From Muricauda sp. SCSIO 64092 (GTDB lineage: Bacteria; Bacteroidota; Bacteroidia; Flavobacteriales; Flavobacteriaceae), in NCBI RefSeq assembly GCF_023016285.1, contig NZ_CP095413.1, forward strand, positions 992,001-1,056,000: a stretch of DNA of 64,000 nt. Reading direction: 5' to 3'. Below are positions 23,167 to 30,628 of the stretch, in pieces. A model generated the notes under the pieces. The model ran no database searches. It worked only from the letters and a program-made list of their open reading frames with translations, and was not told the DNA's origin. The position numbers and the translations under genes are program-made. Every line of letters starts with the position of its first letter. Within the stretch, counting starts at the first letter, position 1.

Positions 23167-24324
23167 ATGGAAGATAAATTGCATTTATATGAGACTTTTA
23201 TCAAATTCACGGCCTATTTAGGGGTACGCGGCGGGCTTCCCATTACGAAAGTCAAGAAAATCCTAACGGGAAGTTTTAAAATTCACGCGTATTCGGATGA
23301 ACTGATGCCCATTGTCAAAGAAGTGACCTCGGACGATAAGGACCTGGATTTTCTGTTTGATGAATGTATTCGAATGTGTGATGAATTGGGCCCAAGTCGT
23401 GAATACTTTACACTGATTACCTTACTGGAGAACATCACCAATGAAATAACCCGAAAAGGCAATCCGGAAGCCGATGAACTATCCAAAAAGGTCTTGAGCA
23501 GATTCAGGGAAGAAATAACACTGATCAATCAGAAGATCCCCAAACCTCCCCTATTCAATATGCTTTTGGAAAGTAGGTCCCTGGTTGAATGGGCGTCCAT
23601 TTATGCCATTTACCCTTTTATTCCCAAACGCATTAAAGGAGAGGGCAAGCCCGTACTATTGATTCCCCCCTATTTGGGTGATGATTATTCAACGTCCTTT
23701 GTCCGTCGGTATCTGACCTCCTTAGGTTTTAAGACCTATAAATGGGACCAGGGCTTCAATTTGGTCAAATCGCACTACATCCCACGCCTTGAGGAAAAGC
23801 TGGATGATATCTATCGGATTCACGGTGAAAAAGTAAGTATCGTAGGTTGGAGCGGAGGGGGCCTTTTTGCCAAGATCATTGCCAATCGCCATCCCAAGCA
23901 GGTACAACAGATTGTAACCATTGGTTCACCCGTATGGGGGGTTATGGACATGAAAACCCCGGTCAATGGCATTTTGGAGTTTTTTAGGGGAAAATCCCTA
24001 AAGGAAAGGAACAAAAGGTTTATCGAAGAACTTGAACCCATACCCAATGTGCCGATTACGTGTATTTACACAAAAACAGATGGCCTATTGCCCTGGAAAC
24101 ATTGCATGGAAGCCGAAAGCTATCGGGATGACATAAAGAATATTGAAGTGTACGGCAGCCATTCGGGCCTGGGTGCCAACGTCAGTGTTCTGTTGATAAC
24201 GGCCAATGCACTGAGTGCCAATATTCAAGGGAAAACGATCAAAGAGACCACCTTGGAAGTAGAACGCATCCTTTATCCTTTTTACTGGAACAAGAAAAAA
24301 AGAAGTTTGTTTTTTTTAAATTAG
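23167..24324 (+). CDS. PhaC-like alpha/beta hydrolase
   Basis: 385 residues. The N-terminal 150 are helical with no homology that I can name; the C-terminal part is an alpha/beta hydrolase: LLIPPYLGDDYSTSFVRRYL, nucleophile Ser229 in IVGWSGGGLFAKIIA, Asp in TKTDGLLPW and His in GSHSGLGANV. The catalytic Cys of PHA synthase is replaced by Ser, so it is more likely an esterase or lipase than a polymerase. Next in the lipid operon, 5 bp after the lipase gene; probable role in remodelling storage lipids or phospholipids. Confidence 0.7.
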   Translation: MEDKLHLYETFIKFTAYLGVRGGLPITKVKKILTGSFKIHAYSDELMPIVKEVTSDDKDLDFLFDECIRMCDELGPSREYFTLITLLENITNEITRKGNPEADELSKKVLSRFREEITLINQKIPKPPLFNMLLESRSLVEWASIYAIYPFIPKRIKGEGKPVLLIPPYLGDDYSTSFVRRYLTSLGFKTYKWDQGFNLVKSHYIPRLEEKLDDIYRIHGEKVSIVGWSGGGLFAKIIANRHPKQVQQIVTIGSPVWGVMDMKTPVNGILEFFRGKSLKERNKRFIEELEPIPNVPITCIYTKTDGLLPWKHCMEAESYRDDIKNIEVYGSHSGLGANVSVLLITANALSANIQGKTIKETTLEVERILYPFYWNKKKRSLFFLN

Positions 24325-24345
24325 AAGTTCAACCCCTAAGTTGAA

Positions 24346-27300
24346 ATGCAGGACATCATTAATAGCGAAAAATTTCAGGAGTCTTTAAAGCAAGCAGCTA
24401 AAGACCACAAGCTAGCTATTGAAGATGTTCAAAAAGAAGCAGAAAAATACATTAAGGAACTCTATGCCCAGCAACACCCTGCGGCAAGACTGGTTTCCGT
24501 ACGGGGTTTTAACTATATTCTTTCCAGGGCCTACAGTGAAAAAATAGATGTTGACCCCAAGGGCATCAAAAAGCTGATGAAATTGATGCGGAAGCATTCC
24601 GTCGCTTTTATCATGACCCACAAGACCTATCTGGATACCTTGGTCCTCATCTCCACCTTGGCACGTTATGGGATGCCCGTACCCTATTCCTTTGGGGGGA
24701 TAAACCTGGCCTTCCCCGGATTGAAGCAATTGGGGAAAAGTGCCGGTATAGTTTTTATCCGTAGAAGTTTTAAGGACAACCCGATCTATAAAATTGCGCT
24801 TAGGCACTACATTTCCACTATTATAGACAAGGGGGACCACCTTACCTGGAATATTGAAGGCACCCGTTCCCGGACGGGTAAAATCCTGCATCCCCAAATG
24901 GGTATCCTAAAGTACATCATGGATGCTGAAAAGCAGAGTTCCAGGGATGTTAAGTATGTCCCCGTTTCCATAGCATACGACCTTATTCCGGACGTCAAGG
25001 AAATGACGGAGCAAGCAAAAGGGGCCAAAAAAAAGTCGGAAAACCTTTCCGAAGGCATCAAATACGTTCGAAGCCTGGGAAGCAATTATGGTAGGGCCGC
25101 CATCCGTTTTGGTAATCCGGTCGAAATCGATGAAACCCATAATGTCGCGGTTCCCCAATTTGAGGATGATACCTATAAGCGTAAGGACACTTTGCCCTTT
25201 TTCGCCTTCGATCTTATCAATCAAATGTCCAGGATTACCCCGGTTTCCACGGTTTCCCTGATTTGCAATGTGCTCCTTAATGACTTTGCACTGACCAAAA
25301 AGGAAATCGAATTCAAGGTGAAAAAGCTGATGGAATACATTGGCAAAAAGCAAGAGGATTCGCTTATGGATAGGGGCAATCCCATTGCCGTGAGTGTACA
25401 AAAAGCTTTAAATCTGCTTCAAGCGGGCCATATCATTCGCAAAAGCAGGGCTGGGCAAAAAGCGCAGTTCAGTGTGATTTCCACGGAGTACCTGTCGGCC
25501 ACCTATTATGCCAATATGGTTGCGGGCCATCTGTACCACTCCGCATTTGTGGAGATGGCCCTGGTAAAAGTGAAAGACGATACGTCCCCAGATAGAATAG
25601 TTCATTTTTGGGAGGAAATCATGAACCTTCGCAATCTTTTCAAATTTGAATTTTTCTATACCAACAAGGCGAAATTCAGTGATGAAATTGAAGCAGAGCT
25701 CAATCGGTTCGATAAAAATTGGCGGGAAATACTGAATGACCCCAAAAGGGATGTTTCCGAAATCCTGAAAAAACAAGATCTATTCATCTCCAGGGCGTTG
25801 CTCCTTTCCTATATTGAAGCGAACAAGGTGGTATGCCATACGTTGAGCCATTGGGACGAGAACGACATATTCACGGAAGAAGAGTTCCTGGAGCTTTGCA
25901 TTTTTAAGGGAAAAGAGCTCCATTGGCATAGTCGAATCACGCGATTGGGAAGTATTTCAAAACCCTTTTTAAGCAATGCCTATCGCTTTGCCGAAAATGC
26001 CGGACTTGGCATAACCGACCAAAAGACAAACCACAAGGGACTCGAAGCTTGGATGCACCAACTTGAGGACTTGACGGCACGATTGACATACCTGAAGGAA
26101 ATCGAGGTGGAACCCAGCACCAAAAGCCTGGGATTGTTAGCACGCCAAAATAGTTTGGTGCCCGAGGCGACAATACCCAAATCGAGAAAAAAAATAGAAG
26201 AAGCAGAAGAAGGACCGCACATAGCCGCCTATTTTGATCTGGATCGGACCATAATCAATGACTTTTCCGCAAAGCGATTTATGCGTACCCGGTTATTTAG
26301 TGGGGAAACAACGGCCAAGGAATACATTACCCAATTTATGACGGCCCTGGTCTTTTCATTCGGCAATCGCGATTTTGAAGTGCTGACCAAAATTGCCGCC
26401 TTGGGGGTCAAAGGGATTCCTGAAAAGGTTTTTGCCGATCTGGGCCAGGAGGTATTTGAGGAATACCTGTTACCGACCATCTACCCGGAATCCCGTGAAT
26501 TGATCAAAAAACATTTCGAAAAAGGACATCGGGTGGTCATTATCTCGGCCGCTACCCCCTACCAAACCAATCCCGTTGCCAGGGAATTGGGGATTTCCGA
26601 TGTGTATTGCACCCAGATGGAATTGCAAAACGGAAAATTTACGGGGCGCATTGCAGAGATGCGTTGGGGTGAAGGCAAAGCAAGGGCCGCACGAATCTTT
26701 GCCAGGGAGAATACTATTGACCTCTCCAAAAGCTATTTTTATTCGGATAGTTTTGATGATTATCCCTTATTCAAAATTGTGGGCAAACCCGTGGCCACAA
26801 ACCCGGATAATGCGCTTTCCCAGGTAGCCTTTGAGAACGACTGGCCCATTCTTCGATTTAAGGAGCCCAGTGAAAAACCGGTGGTCAATGGCTTACGTAC
26901 GGGCCTGGCGGCTGCGAGCATTTATCCGTCTGCGGTAAGGGGCGCGGTAAAGGGATTGGTCACCCTATCAAGACAGGAGGCGGCCAATACCACCTTTTCA
27001 AGTATTGGTGACTTTGGTACACGCCTGGCCGGATTGCAAATATCCGTGAGGGGCAAACGTAACCTGACCGATTTTCGCCCTGCAGTATTTTGTTTTAACC
27101 ACCAGAGCGCAGCCGATTTCTTCATTATCATGAAACTCTTACGCAGGGATTTTACCGGGGTTGCCAAAAAAGAACTGGAAAGAACACCTATTGGCCCTAT
27201 ATTCAAAGCGTTGGGGGCCATCTATATTGACCGAAGCAACAAAACAAAGGCCATAGAGGCCATGAAACCGGCGGTGGAGGCATTGAAAAATGGCGTTTCG

Positions 27301-27579
27301 GTGGCTATTGCCCCCGAGGGAACACGGAGTGGTACCGCAGAATTGGGACCTTTTAAAAAAGGGGCCTTTCATCTGGCCATGCAAGCTGGGGTTCCCATTG
27401 TTCCCATTGTCATCAAAAATGCGTACCAAGCGGTGAAAAAAGGTTCCATGATGTTGCGTCCCACACATATTGAGGTAGTGGTATTGGATCCCGTGGAAAC
27501 GGCACTTTGGAAACGGAAAAACTTGAATCAATACATTGAAGAGGTACGTGAACTGTTCGTTGCGGAGCTGAATCACTAA
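24346..27579 (+). CDS. GPAT-HAD phosphatase-LPAAT trifunctional fusion
   Basis: 1077 residues with three enzyme modules. Residues ~60-420: PlsB-like acyltransferase with HKTYLD (HX4D, His92/Asp97), FSFGGINLAFPG, IRRSF and EGTRSRTGK (Glu171). Residues ~625-860: HAD phosphatase of the SerB/PAP type with FDLDRTI (Asp631/Asp633) and a downstream YSDSFDDYP. Residues ~890-1077: PlsC-like acyltransferase with NHQSAAD (His919/Asp924) and APEGTRSG (Glu991). The modules correspond to consecutive steps: glycerol-3-phosphate to lysophosphatidate, phosphatidate, diacylglycerol. In Mycobacterium these are separate proteins, PlsB2 and the HAD-containing PlsC, next to a Tgs-type acyltransferase. Each activity still needs testing. 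Confidence 0.88.
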   Translation: MQDIINSEKFQESLKQAAKDHKLAIEDVQKEAEKYIKELYAQQHPAARLVSVRGFNYILSRAYSEKIDVDPKGIKKLMKLMRKHSVAFIMTHKTYLDTLVLISTLARYGMPVPYSFGGINLAFPGLKQLGKSAGIVFIRRSFKDNPIYKIALRHYISTIIDKGDHLTWNIEGTRSRTGKILHPQMGILKYIMDAEKQSSRDVKYVPVSIAYDLIPDVKEMTEQAKGAKKKSENLSEGIKYVRSLGSNYGRAAIRFGNPVEIDETHNVAVPQFEDDTYKRKDTLPFFAFDLINQMSRITPVSTVSLICNVLLNDFALTKKEIEFKVKKLMEYIGKKQEDSLMDRGNPIAVSVQKALNLLQAGHIIRKSRAGQKAQFSVISTEYLSATYYANMVAGHLYHSAFVEMALVKVKDDTSPDRIVHFWEEIMNLRNLFKFEFFYTNKAKFSDEIEAELNRFDKNWREILNDPKRDVSEILKKQDLFISRALLLSYIEANKVVCHTLSHWDENDIFTEEEFLELCIFKGKELHWHSRITRLGSISKPFLSNAYRFAENAGLGITDQKTNHKGLEAWMHQLEDLTARLTYLKEIEVEPSTKSLGLLARQNSLVPEATIPKSRKKIEEAEEGPHIAAYFDLDRTIINDFSAKRFMRTRLFSGETTAKEYITQFMTALVFSFGNRDFEVLTKIAALGVKGIPEKVFADLGQEVFEEYLLPTIYPESRELIKKHFEKGHRVVIISAATPYQTNPVARELGISDVYCTQMELQNGKFTGRIAEMRWGEGKARAARIFARENTIDLSKSYFYSDSFDDYPLFKIVGKPVATNPDNALSQVAFENDWPILRFKEPSEKPVVNGLRTGLAAASIYPSAVRGAVKGLVTLSRQEAANTTFSSIGDFGTRLAGLQISVRGKRNLTDFRPAVFCFNHQSAADFFIIMKLLRRDFTGVAKKELERTPIGPIFKALGAIYIDRSNKTKAIEAMKPAVEALKNGVSVAIAPEGTRSGTAELGPFKKGAFHLAMQAGVPIVPIVIKNAYQAVKKGSMMLRPTHIEVVVLDPVETALWKRKNLNQYIEEVRELFVAELNH

Positions 27580-27624
27580 TTGGGTTTCCAAAATTACCGA
27601 CCCAAACCAAAAAAAATCGAACAT

Positions 27625-28626
27625 ATGCCATTGAACATAGGAATATTGGGAGGAGGTTCGTGGGGAACCACCGTTGCCTCACTAACCGCAAGAAATGCAA
27701 ATCCCACCGTTTGGGCCCGAAATGAGGAAACGGTGCATGAAATCAATGCCCATCGGACCAATTCAAAATACCTGCCGGGAGCACTTTTGAACAAAAACCT
27801 AAAAGCCTCGGTTTCCATAGAAGAAACCGTAAAAAATGCGGATTTACTGGTTATGGGAATTCCCTCGCAAAACTTTAGGGAAGTCCTGGAAACCGCAAAA
27901 CCCTTTGTTCGCCCGTGGATTCCCATTGTGAGTTTGGCCAAGGGCCTTGAAATGGGCACAAAAAAAAGGATGACGGAAGTGGTGGCTGAAATACTGCCCG
28001 GACATCCCGTAGGAGTATTGACCGGTCCCAACTTGGCAAAGGAAATCCATAACGGTCAGGCAGCGGCAGCGGTAATTGCCATGGTGGATGAAATCATCGC
28101 CAAAAAATTGCAAGGGGTATTCAACTCGGGGCTCTTTCGTGTGTATACCAATAACGATGTGATCGGCTGTGAATTGGGGGGTGCCCTAAAAAACATTATG
28201 GCCATCGCTACGGGAATGGGCGACGGGGCTAATGCTGGCGATAACACCCGGGCGGCACTGATTACCAGGGGACTCTCCGAATTAACCCGTTTGGGCACCG
28301 CCATGGGCGGAAGAAGAAGAACCTTTGCCGGGTTGGCGGGCATGGGAGACCTTGTGGCCACCTGTAGCAGTGCCAAAAGTAGAAATCGCCATGTTGGTTT
28401 TCAATTGGGAAAAGGGAAAAAGCTCAAGGAGATTATCGAAGAAATGTCCGAGGTTGCCGAAGGGGTCAAAACGGCCAAAGTGGTCATGGAACTTGCCAGG
28501 GAATACAAAGTGGACATGCCCATCTCCGAAGAGGTCTACAAAGTATTGTATGAGGGGAATACCGTAGCGGATGCCTTTCGTGGCTTATTAAAATTGGAGA
28601 GTGGTTCTGAGGCGGAACCCGGGTAA
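27625..28626 (+). CDS. gpsA: NAD(P)-dependent glycerol-3-phosphate dehydrogenase
   Basis: 333 residues from the ATG at 27625 (MPLNIGILGGGSWGTTVASL). The N-terminal Rossmann motif GGGSWGT, the VVSLAKGLE, VLTGPNLAKEI and CELGGALKNIMAIATGMGDG segments, with the catalytic Lys in the latter, are those of GpsA. It reduces dihydroxyacetone phosphate to glycerol-3-phosphate, the first substrate for the fusion acyltransferase 46 bp upstream. Last gene of the lipid block. Whether it is the sole gpsA of the genome cannot be known here. Confidence 0.93.
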   Translation: MPLNIGILGGGSWGTTVASLTARNANPTVWARNEETVHEINAHRTNSKYLPGALLNKNLKASVSIEETVKNADLLVMGIPSQNFREVLETAKPFVRPWIPIVSLAKGLEMGTKKRMTEVVAEILPGHPVGVLTGPNLAKEIHNGQAAAAVIAMVDEIIAKKLQGVFNSGLFRVYTNNDVIGCELGGALKNIMAIATGMGDGANAGDNTRAALITRGLSELTRLGTAMGGRRRTFAGLAGMGDLVATCSSAKSRNRHVGFQLGKGKKLKEIIEEMSEVAEGVKTAKVVMELAREYKVDMPISEEVYKVLYEGNTVADAFRGLLKLESGSEAEPG

Positions 28627-28642
28627 CCCCCATCCAAAGCAT

Positions 28643-28768
28643 ATGATTAAAGGCAATGCCATCAGGTACATACCACTTTTATGGGGATATGGCTTTATCA
28701 GAACAATGGAAGTTTATACTCATGTGCTTACTTACGTATTTAAGAAAATAACGGATTTGCTATCTTAG
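28643..28768 (+). pseudogene. Tyrosine recombinase C-terminal remnant
   Basis: 41 residues ending at TAG 28766: MIKGNAIRYIPLLWGYGFIR and RTMEVYTHVLTYVFKKITDL. It aligns with the end of Bacteroidota and integron-type integrases (GT-x-LRYIQELLGH-x-x-x-TTEIYTHV). The nucleophile Tyr is kept in VYTHV, but the GH catalytic pair is WGYG here and everything upstream (Arg, His-x-x-Arg) is gone. The remnant lies immediately before the first cassette of the array. Confidence 0.6.
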
Positions 28769-28819
28769 GCGTATAATGGATATATGATCAATGATGATAT
28801 ATAATTGTTGTAACCCATT
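28769..28819. repeat. Candidate entry site of cassette array
   Basis: GGCGTATAATGGATATATGA and AATTGTTGTAACCCATTATG between the integrase remnant and the first cassette gene. The right side ends GTTGTAACCCATT, close to GTTGTAGCCCATT at 40890 and TTGTAGCCAATT at 37208. By position it is where an attI-like or first attC-like site would be. Confidence 0.4.
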
Positions 28820-29725
28820 ATGACCAAACAAAAACACATATTTATTCTATTAATCCTTTTTCTAACTTTTAAAGGATATTGCCAATCTAAAATAGGAATC
28901 ATAAAAGACAAAGATGGATTCACAAACATTAGGTCTGACAAAAGCAATAAAAGTGAAGTAATTGGAAAAATTTTTGATAAAGAACATTTTACATTCTTTG
29001 AAAATGACGATTCAAATTGGTGGATAATAGAGACCGAAAATGGACAGATTGGTTATTTACATAAAAGTCGAGTGTCATTTGTCAAAAATGGATACGTGCA
29101 AAATGGTAAATTGACAAATAAAAATGTAAGCTTATCCGCAAAAGATGAGCATTTTAAAGAAGTAATCATCAAATTTATTCAGTTAAAACCTACTGAAGAG
29201 TTTTATGATTTTAGCTGTAGAGGTTTAATTCGAACGATTAAAGCAAACAAATTGATTGACGAAATAAACTATGGTAACATTGACCCTGTTGGAAGTGATT
29301 TTGGCTTAACCTTTTCCAAAAACCAGAACAGAGAAAGCCTATTTATCGCCTCGAAATTTGGCGATTATTATGGGGAAATACTAATCATTGATGAAAATGG
29401 AAAAATCCAAAATTTTCAAGGAGGTCAATATTTTGTGACCGAAAATGGAAAATATTTGGTATCCGATTGGTCTTCTGACTTAAGCGGTCTGACAATTTAT
29501 GACTTAGAGAAAAAGCAACTTAGATTTAATAATGAACTGGATTTCTATCTCGGACACTGGTATTTCGAAAATGGCGTTTATTTTTCACCTATATGGAATG
29601 GAGAAAAAGAAATTGACGAGACATATGAAATTGACTTTAATCGCTTTAGTTTAAAAAAGAGCACCATGAAAATAGAAACAGGAAACAAAATCGAAATGAC
29701 AAATCAAAATTGTGAATGTAAATAA
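28820..29725 (+). CDS. Secreted SH3-domain protein (cassette cargo)
   Basis: 301 residues. Signal peptide MTKQKHIFILLILFLTFKGY ending at CQS; then a bacterial SH3 domain (GIIKDKDGFTNIRSDKSNKS, NWWIIETENGQIGYLHKSRV) that usually binds peptidoglycan or protein ligands. The remaining ~190 residues include beta-propeller-like segments (GKYLVSDWSSDLSGLTIYDL) with no named family. Exported. Single gene between two cassette sites. Confidence 0.7.
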   Translation: MTKQKHIFILLILFLTFKGYCQSKIGIIKDKDGFTNIRSDKSNKSEVIGKIFDKEHFTFFENDDSNWWIIETENGQIGYLHKSRVSFVKNGYVQNGKLTNKNVSLSAKDEHFKEVIIKFIQLKPTEEFYDFSCRGLIRTIKANKLIDEINYGNIDPVGSDFGLTFSKNQNRESLFIASKFGDYYGEILIIDENGKIQNFQGGQYFVTENGKYLVSDWSSDLSGLTIYDLEKKQLRFNNELDFYLGHWYFENGVYFSPIWNGEKEIDETYEIDFNRFSLKKSTMKIETGNKIEMTNQNCECK

Positions 29726-29727
29726 CG

Positions 29728-29868
29728 GGTTACAACAATGCTATAAGTAATTGCTTGGGTATGGTAAGTGCAAATCGGAATATTCTCCGAATATTCCTTA
29801 CCCTGTGCCTTTTTGCTAACATTTGTAGTTTGAGCAACTACCCATAGCCTAACCGTTAGCTACAATAG
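29728..29868. repeat. Cassette site b
   Basis: GTTACAACAATGCTATAAGT...ATTGC at the left, and CATAGCCTAACCGTTAGC at the right: YAACAA/GTTAGC outer and GCTATAA/CATAGC inner arms. A further ~150 bp without a convincing gene (29869-30031) follows, containing GC-rich segments. Confidence 0.6.
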
Positions 29869-30031
29869 CCCTAAGAAAGGTTGGGAAGTAAAAGCCCCAC
29901 ACCCAAGAGATTTTTATTTGATTTTACCAACGCACGGACAAGCACATTGCGCCTGCTCTTCGGGACAGCCACAAAGAGCTTGCCTCCCCCACCTTACTCC
30001 GCTGAAGCTAAGCGAAGGCGAGCCCGCAGAT

Positions 30032-30232
30032 TTAAGAATTTGAATTTCGTTTTCGCGTTGGATAGATCTTCCGCTTAAAATCTGTGATCTCATCTTTTAA
30101 TTTTTGGTTGGCACTATTCAATAATTCATTTTGATGCTTCATGATGCTCAATAGGTCATGCATGGCATTCAAGTTTTCCAGTTGAACGGAAACGATTTGT
30201 TCTAAATCGGCTTTGGTATATCTTCTGCTCAT
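30032..30232 (-). CDS. Small coiled-coil protein
   Basis: 66 residues (DLEQIVSVQLENLNAMHDLL, then SIMKHQNELLNSANQKLKDE, with a basic tail). Predicted coiled coil, no other feature. It is one of few minus-strand genes in the array and is divergent from the HTH gene at 30404. Typical of short ORFs that accompany Bacteroidota restriction islands; role unknown. Confidence 0.5.
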   Translation of the reverse strand: MSRRYTKADLEQIVSVQLENLNAMHDLLSIMKHQNELLNSANQKLKDEITDFKRKIYPTRKRNSNS

Positions 30233-30403
30233 AATAATTGCTTTATGACAAAAATTAATTTTTACAAAAATACAATAAATTATTGTTTTACAAAATATTA
30301 ATTCGATTAAAAGGAAAGAAATTTACATGAAACTATAATTTTATCGAAAAACCTACAGTTTTAGCCTTTGTATATTTACACCAAACAGCAATTTAATTGC
30401 ACT

Positions 30404-30613
30404 ATGGATAAAATAAATTACAATCGAATAAAGGCTGTATTGGCTGAAAAAAACGTTTCATCTAAAGATTTAGCCAAACATCTAGATAAAACAGAATCCA
30501 CTGTTTCAAGATGGTGTACTAATGATGTTCAGCCTGCGGTAGAAATATTTCATCAAATTGCCAAGTTTCTTGATGTAGATATTAGAGAGCTTTTTGTCTC
30601 AACGAAAAATTAG
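30404..30613 (+). CDS. XRE-family regulator upstream of R-M gene
   Basis: 69 residues from MDKINYNRIKAVLAEKNVSS (ATG 30404; an upstream start at 30368 is less likely). One HTH_3 domain: LAKHLDKTESTVSRWCTNDV, QPAVEIFHQIAKFLDVDIRE. It lies 15 bp before the restriction-modification gene, the position of a controller (C) protein that delays nuclease expression. Probably autoregulated from the AT-rich 170-bp divergent spacer. Confidence 0.75.
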   Translation: MDKINYNRIKAVLAEKNVSSKDLAKHLDKTESTVSRWCTNDVQPAVEIFHQIAKFLDVDIRELFVSTKN

Positions 30614-30628
30614 AATAGACAGAGCTCT

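Noticed and set aside
23167-24324. Polyhydroxyalkanoate synthase
   Set aside because: Catalytic Cys is absent (GWSGGG has Ser), and there are no PhaA/PhaB-type genes nearby; an esterase-type hydrolase is more likely.
29881-30078. 65-codon plus-strand frame
   Set aside because: Arg/Pro-rich text typical of inverted-repeat DNA in the cassette spacer, no start context.
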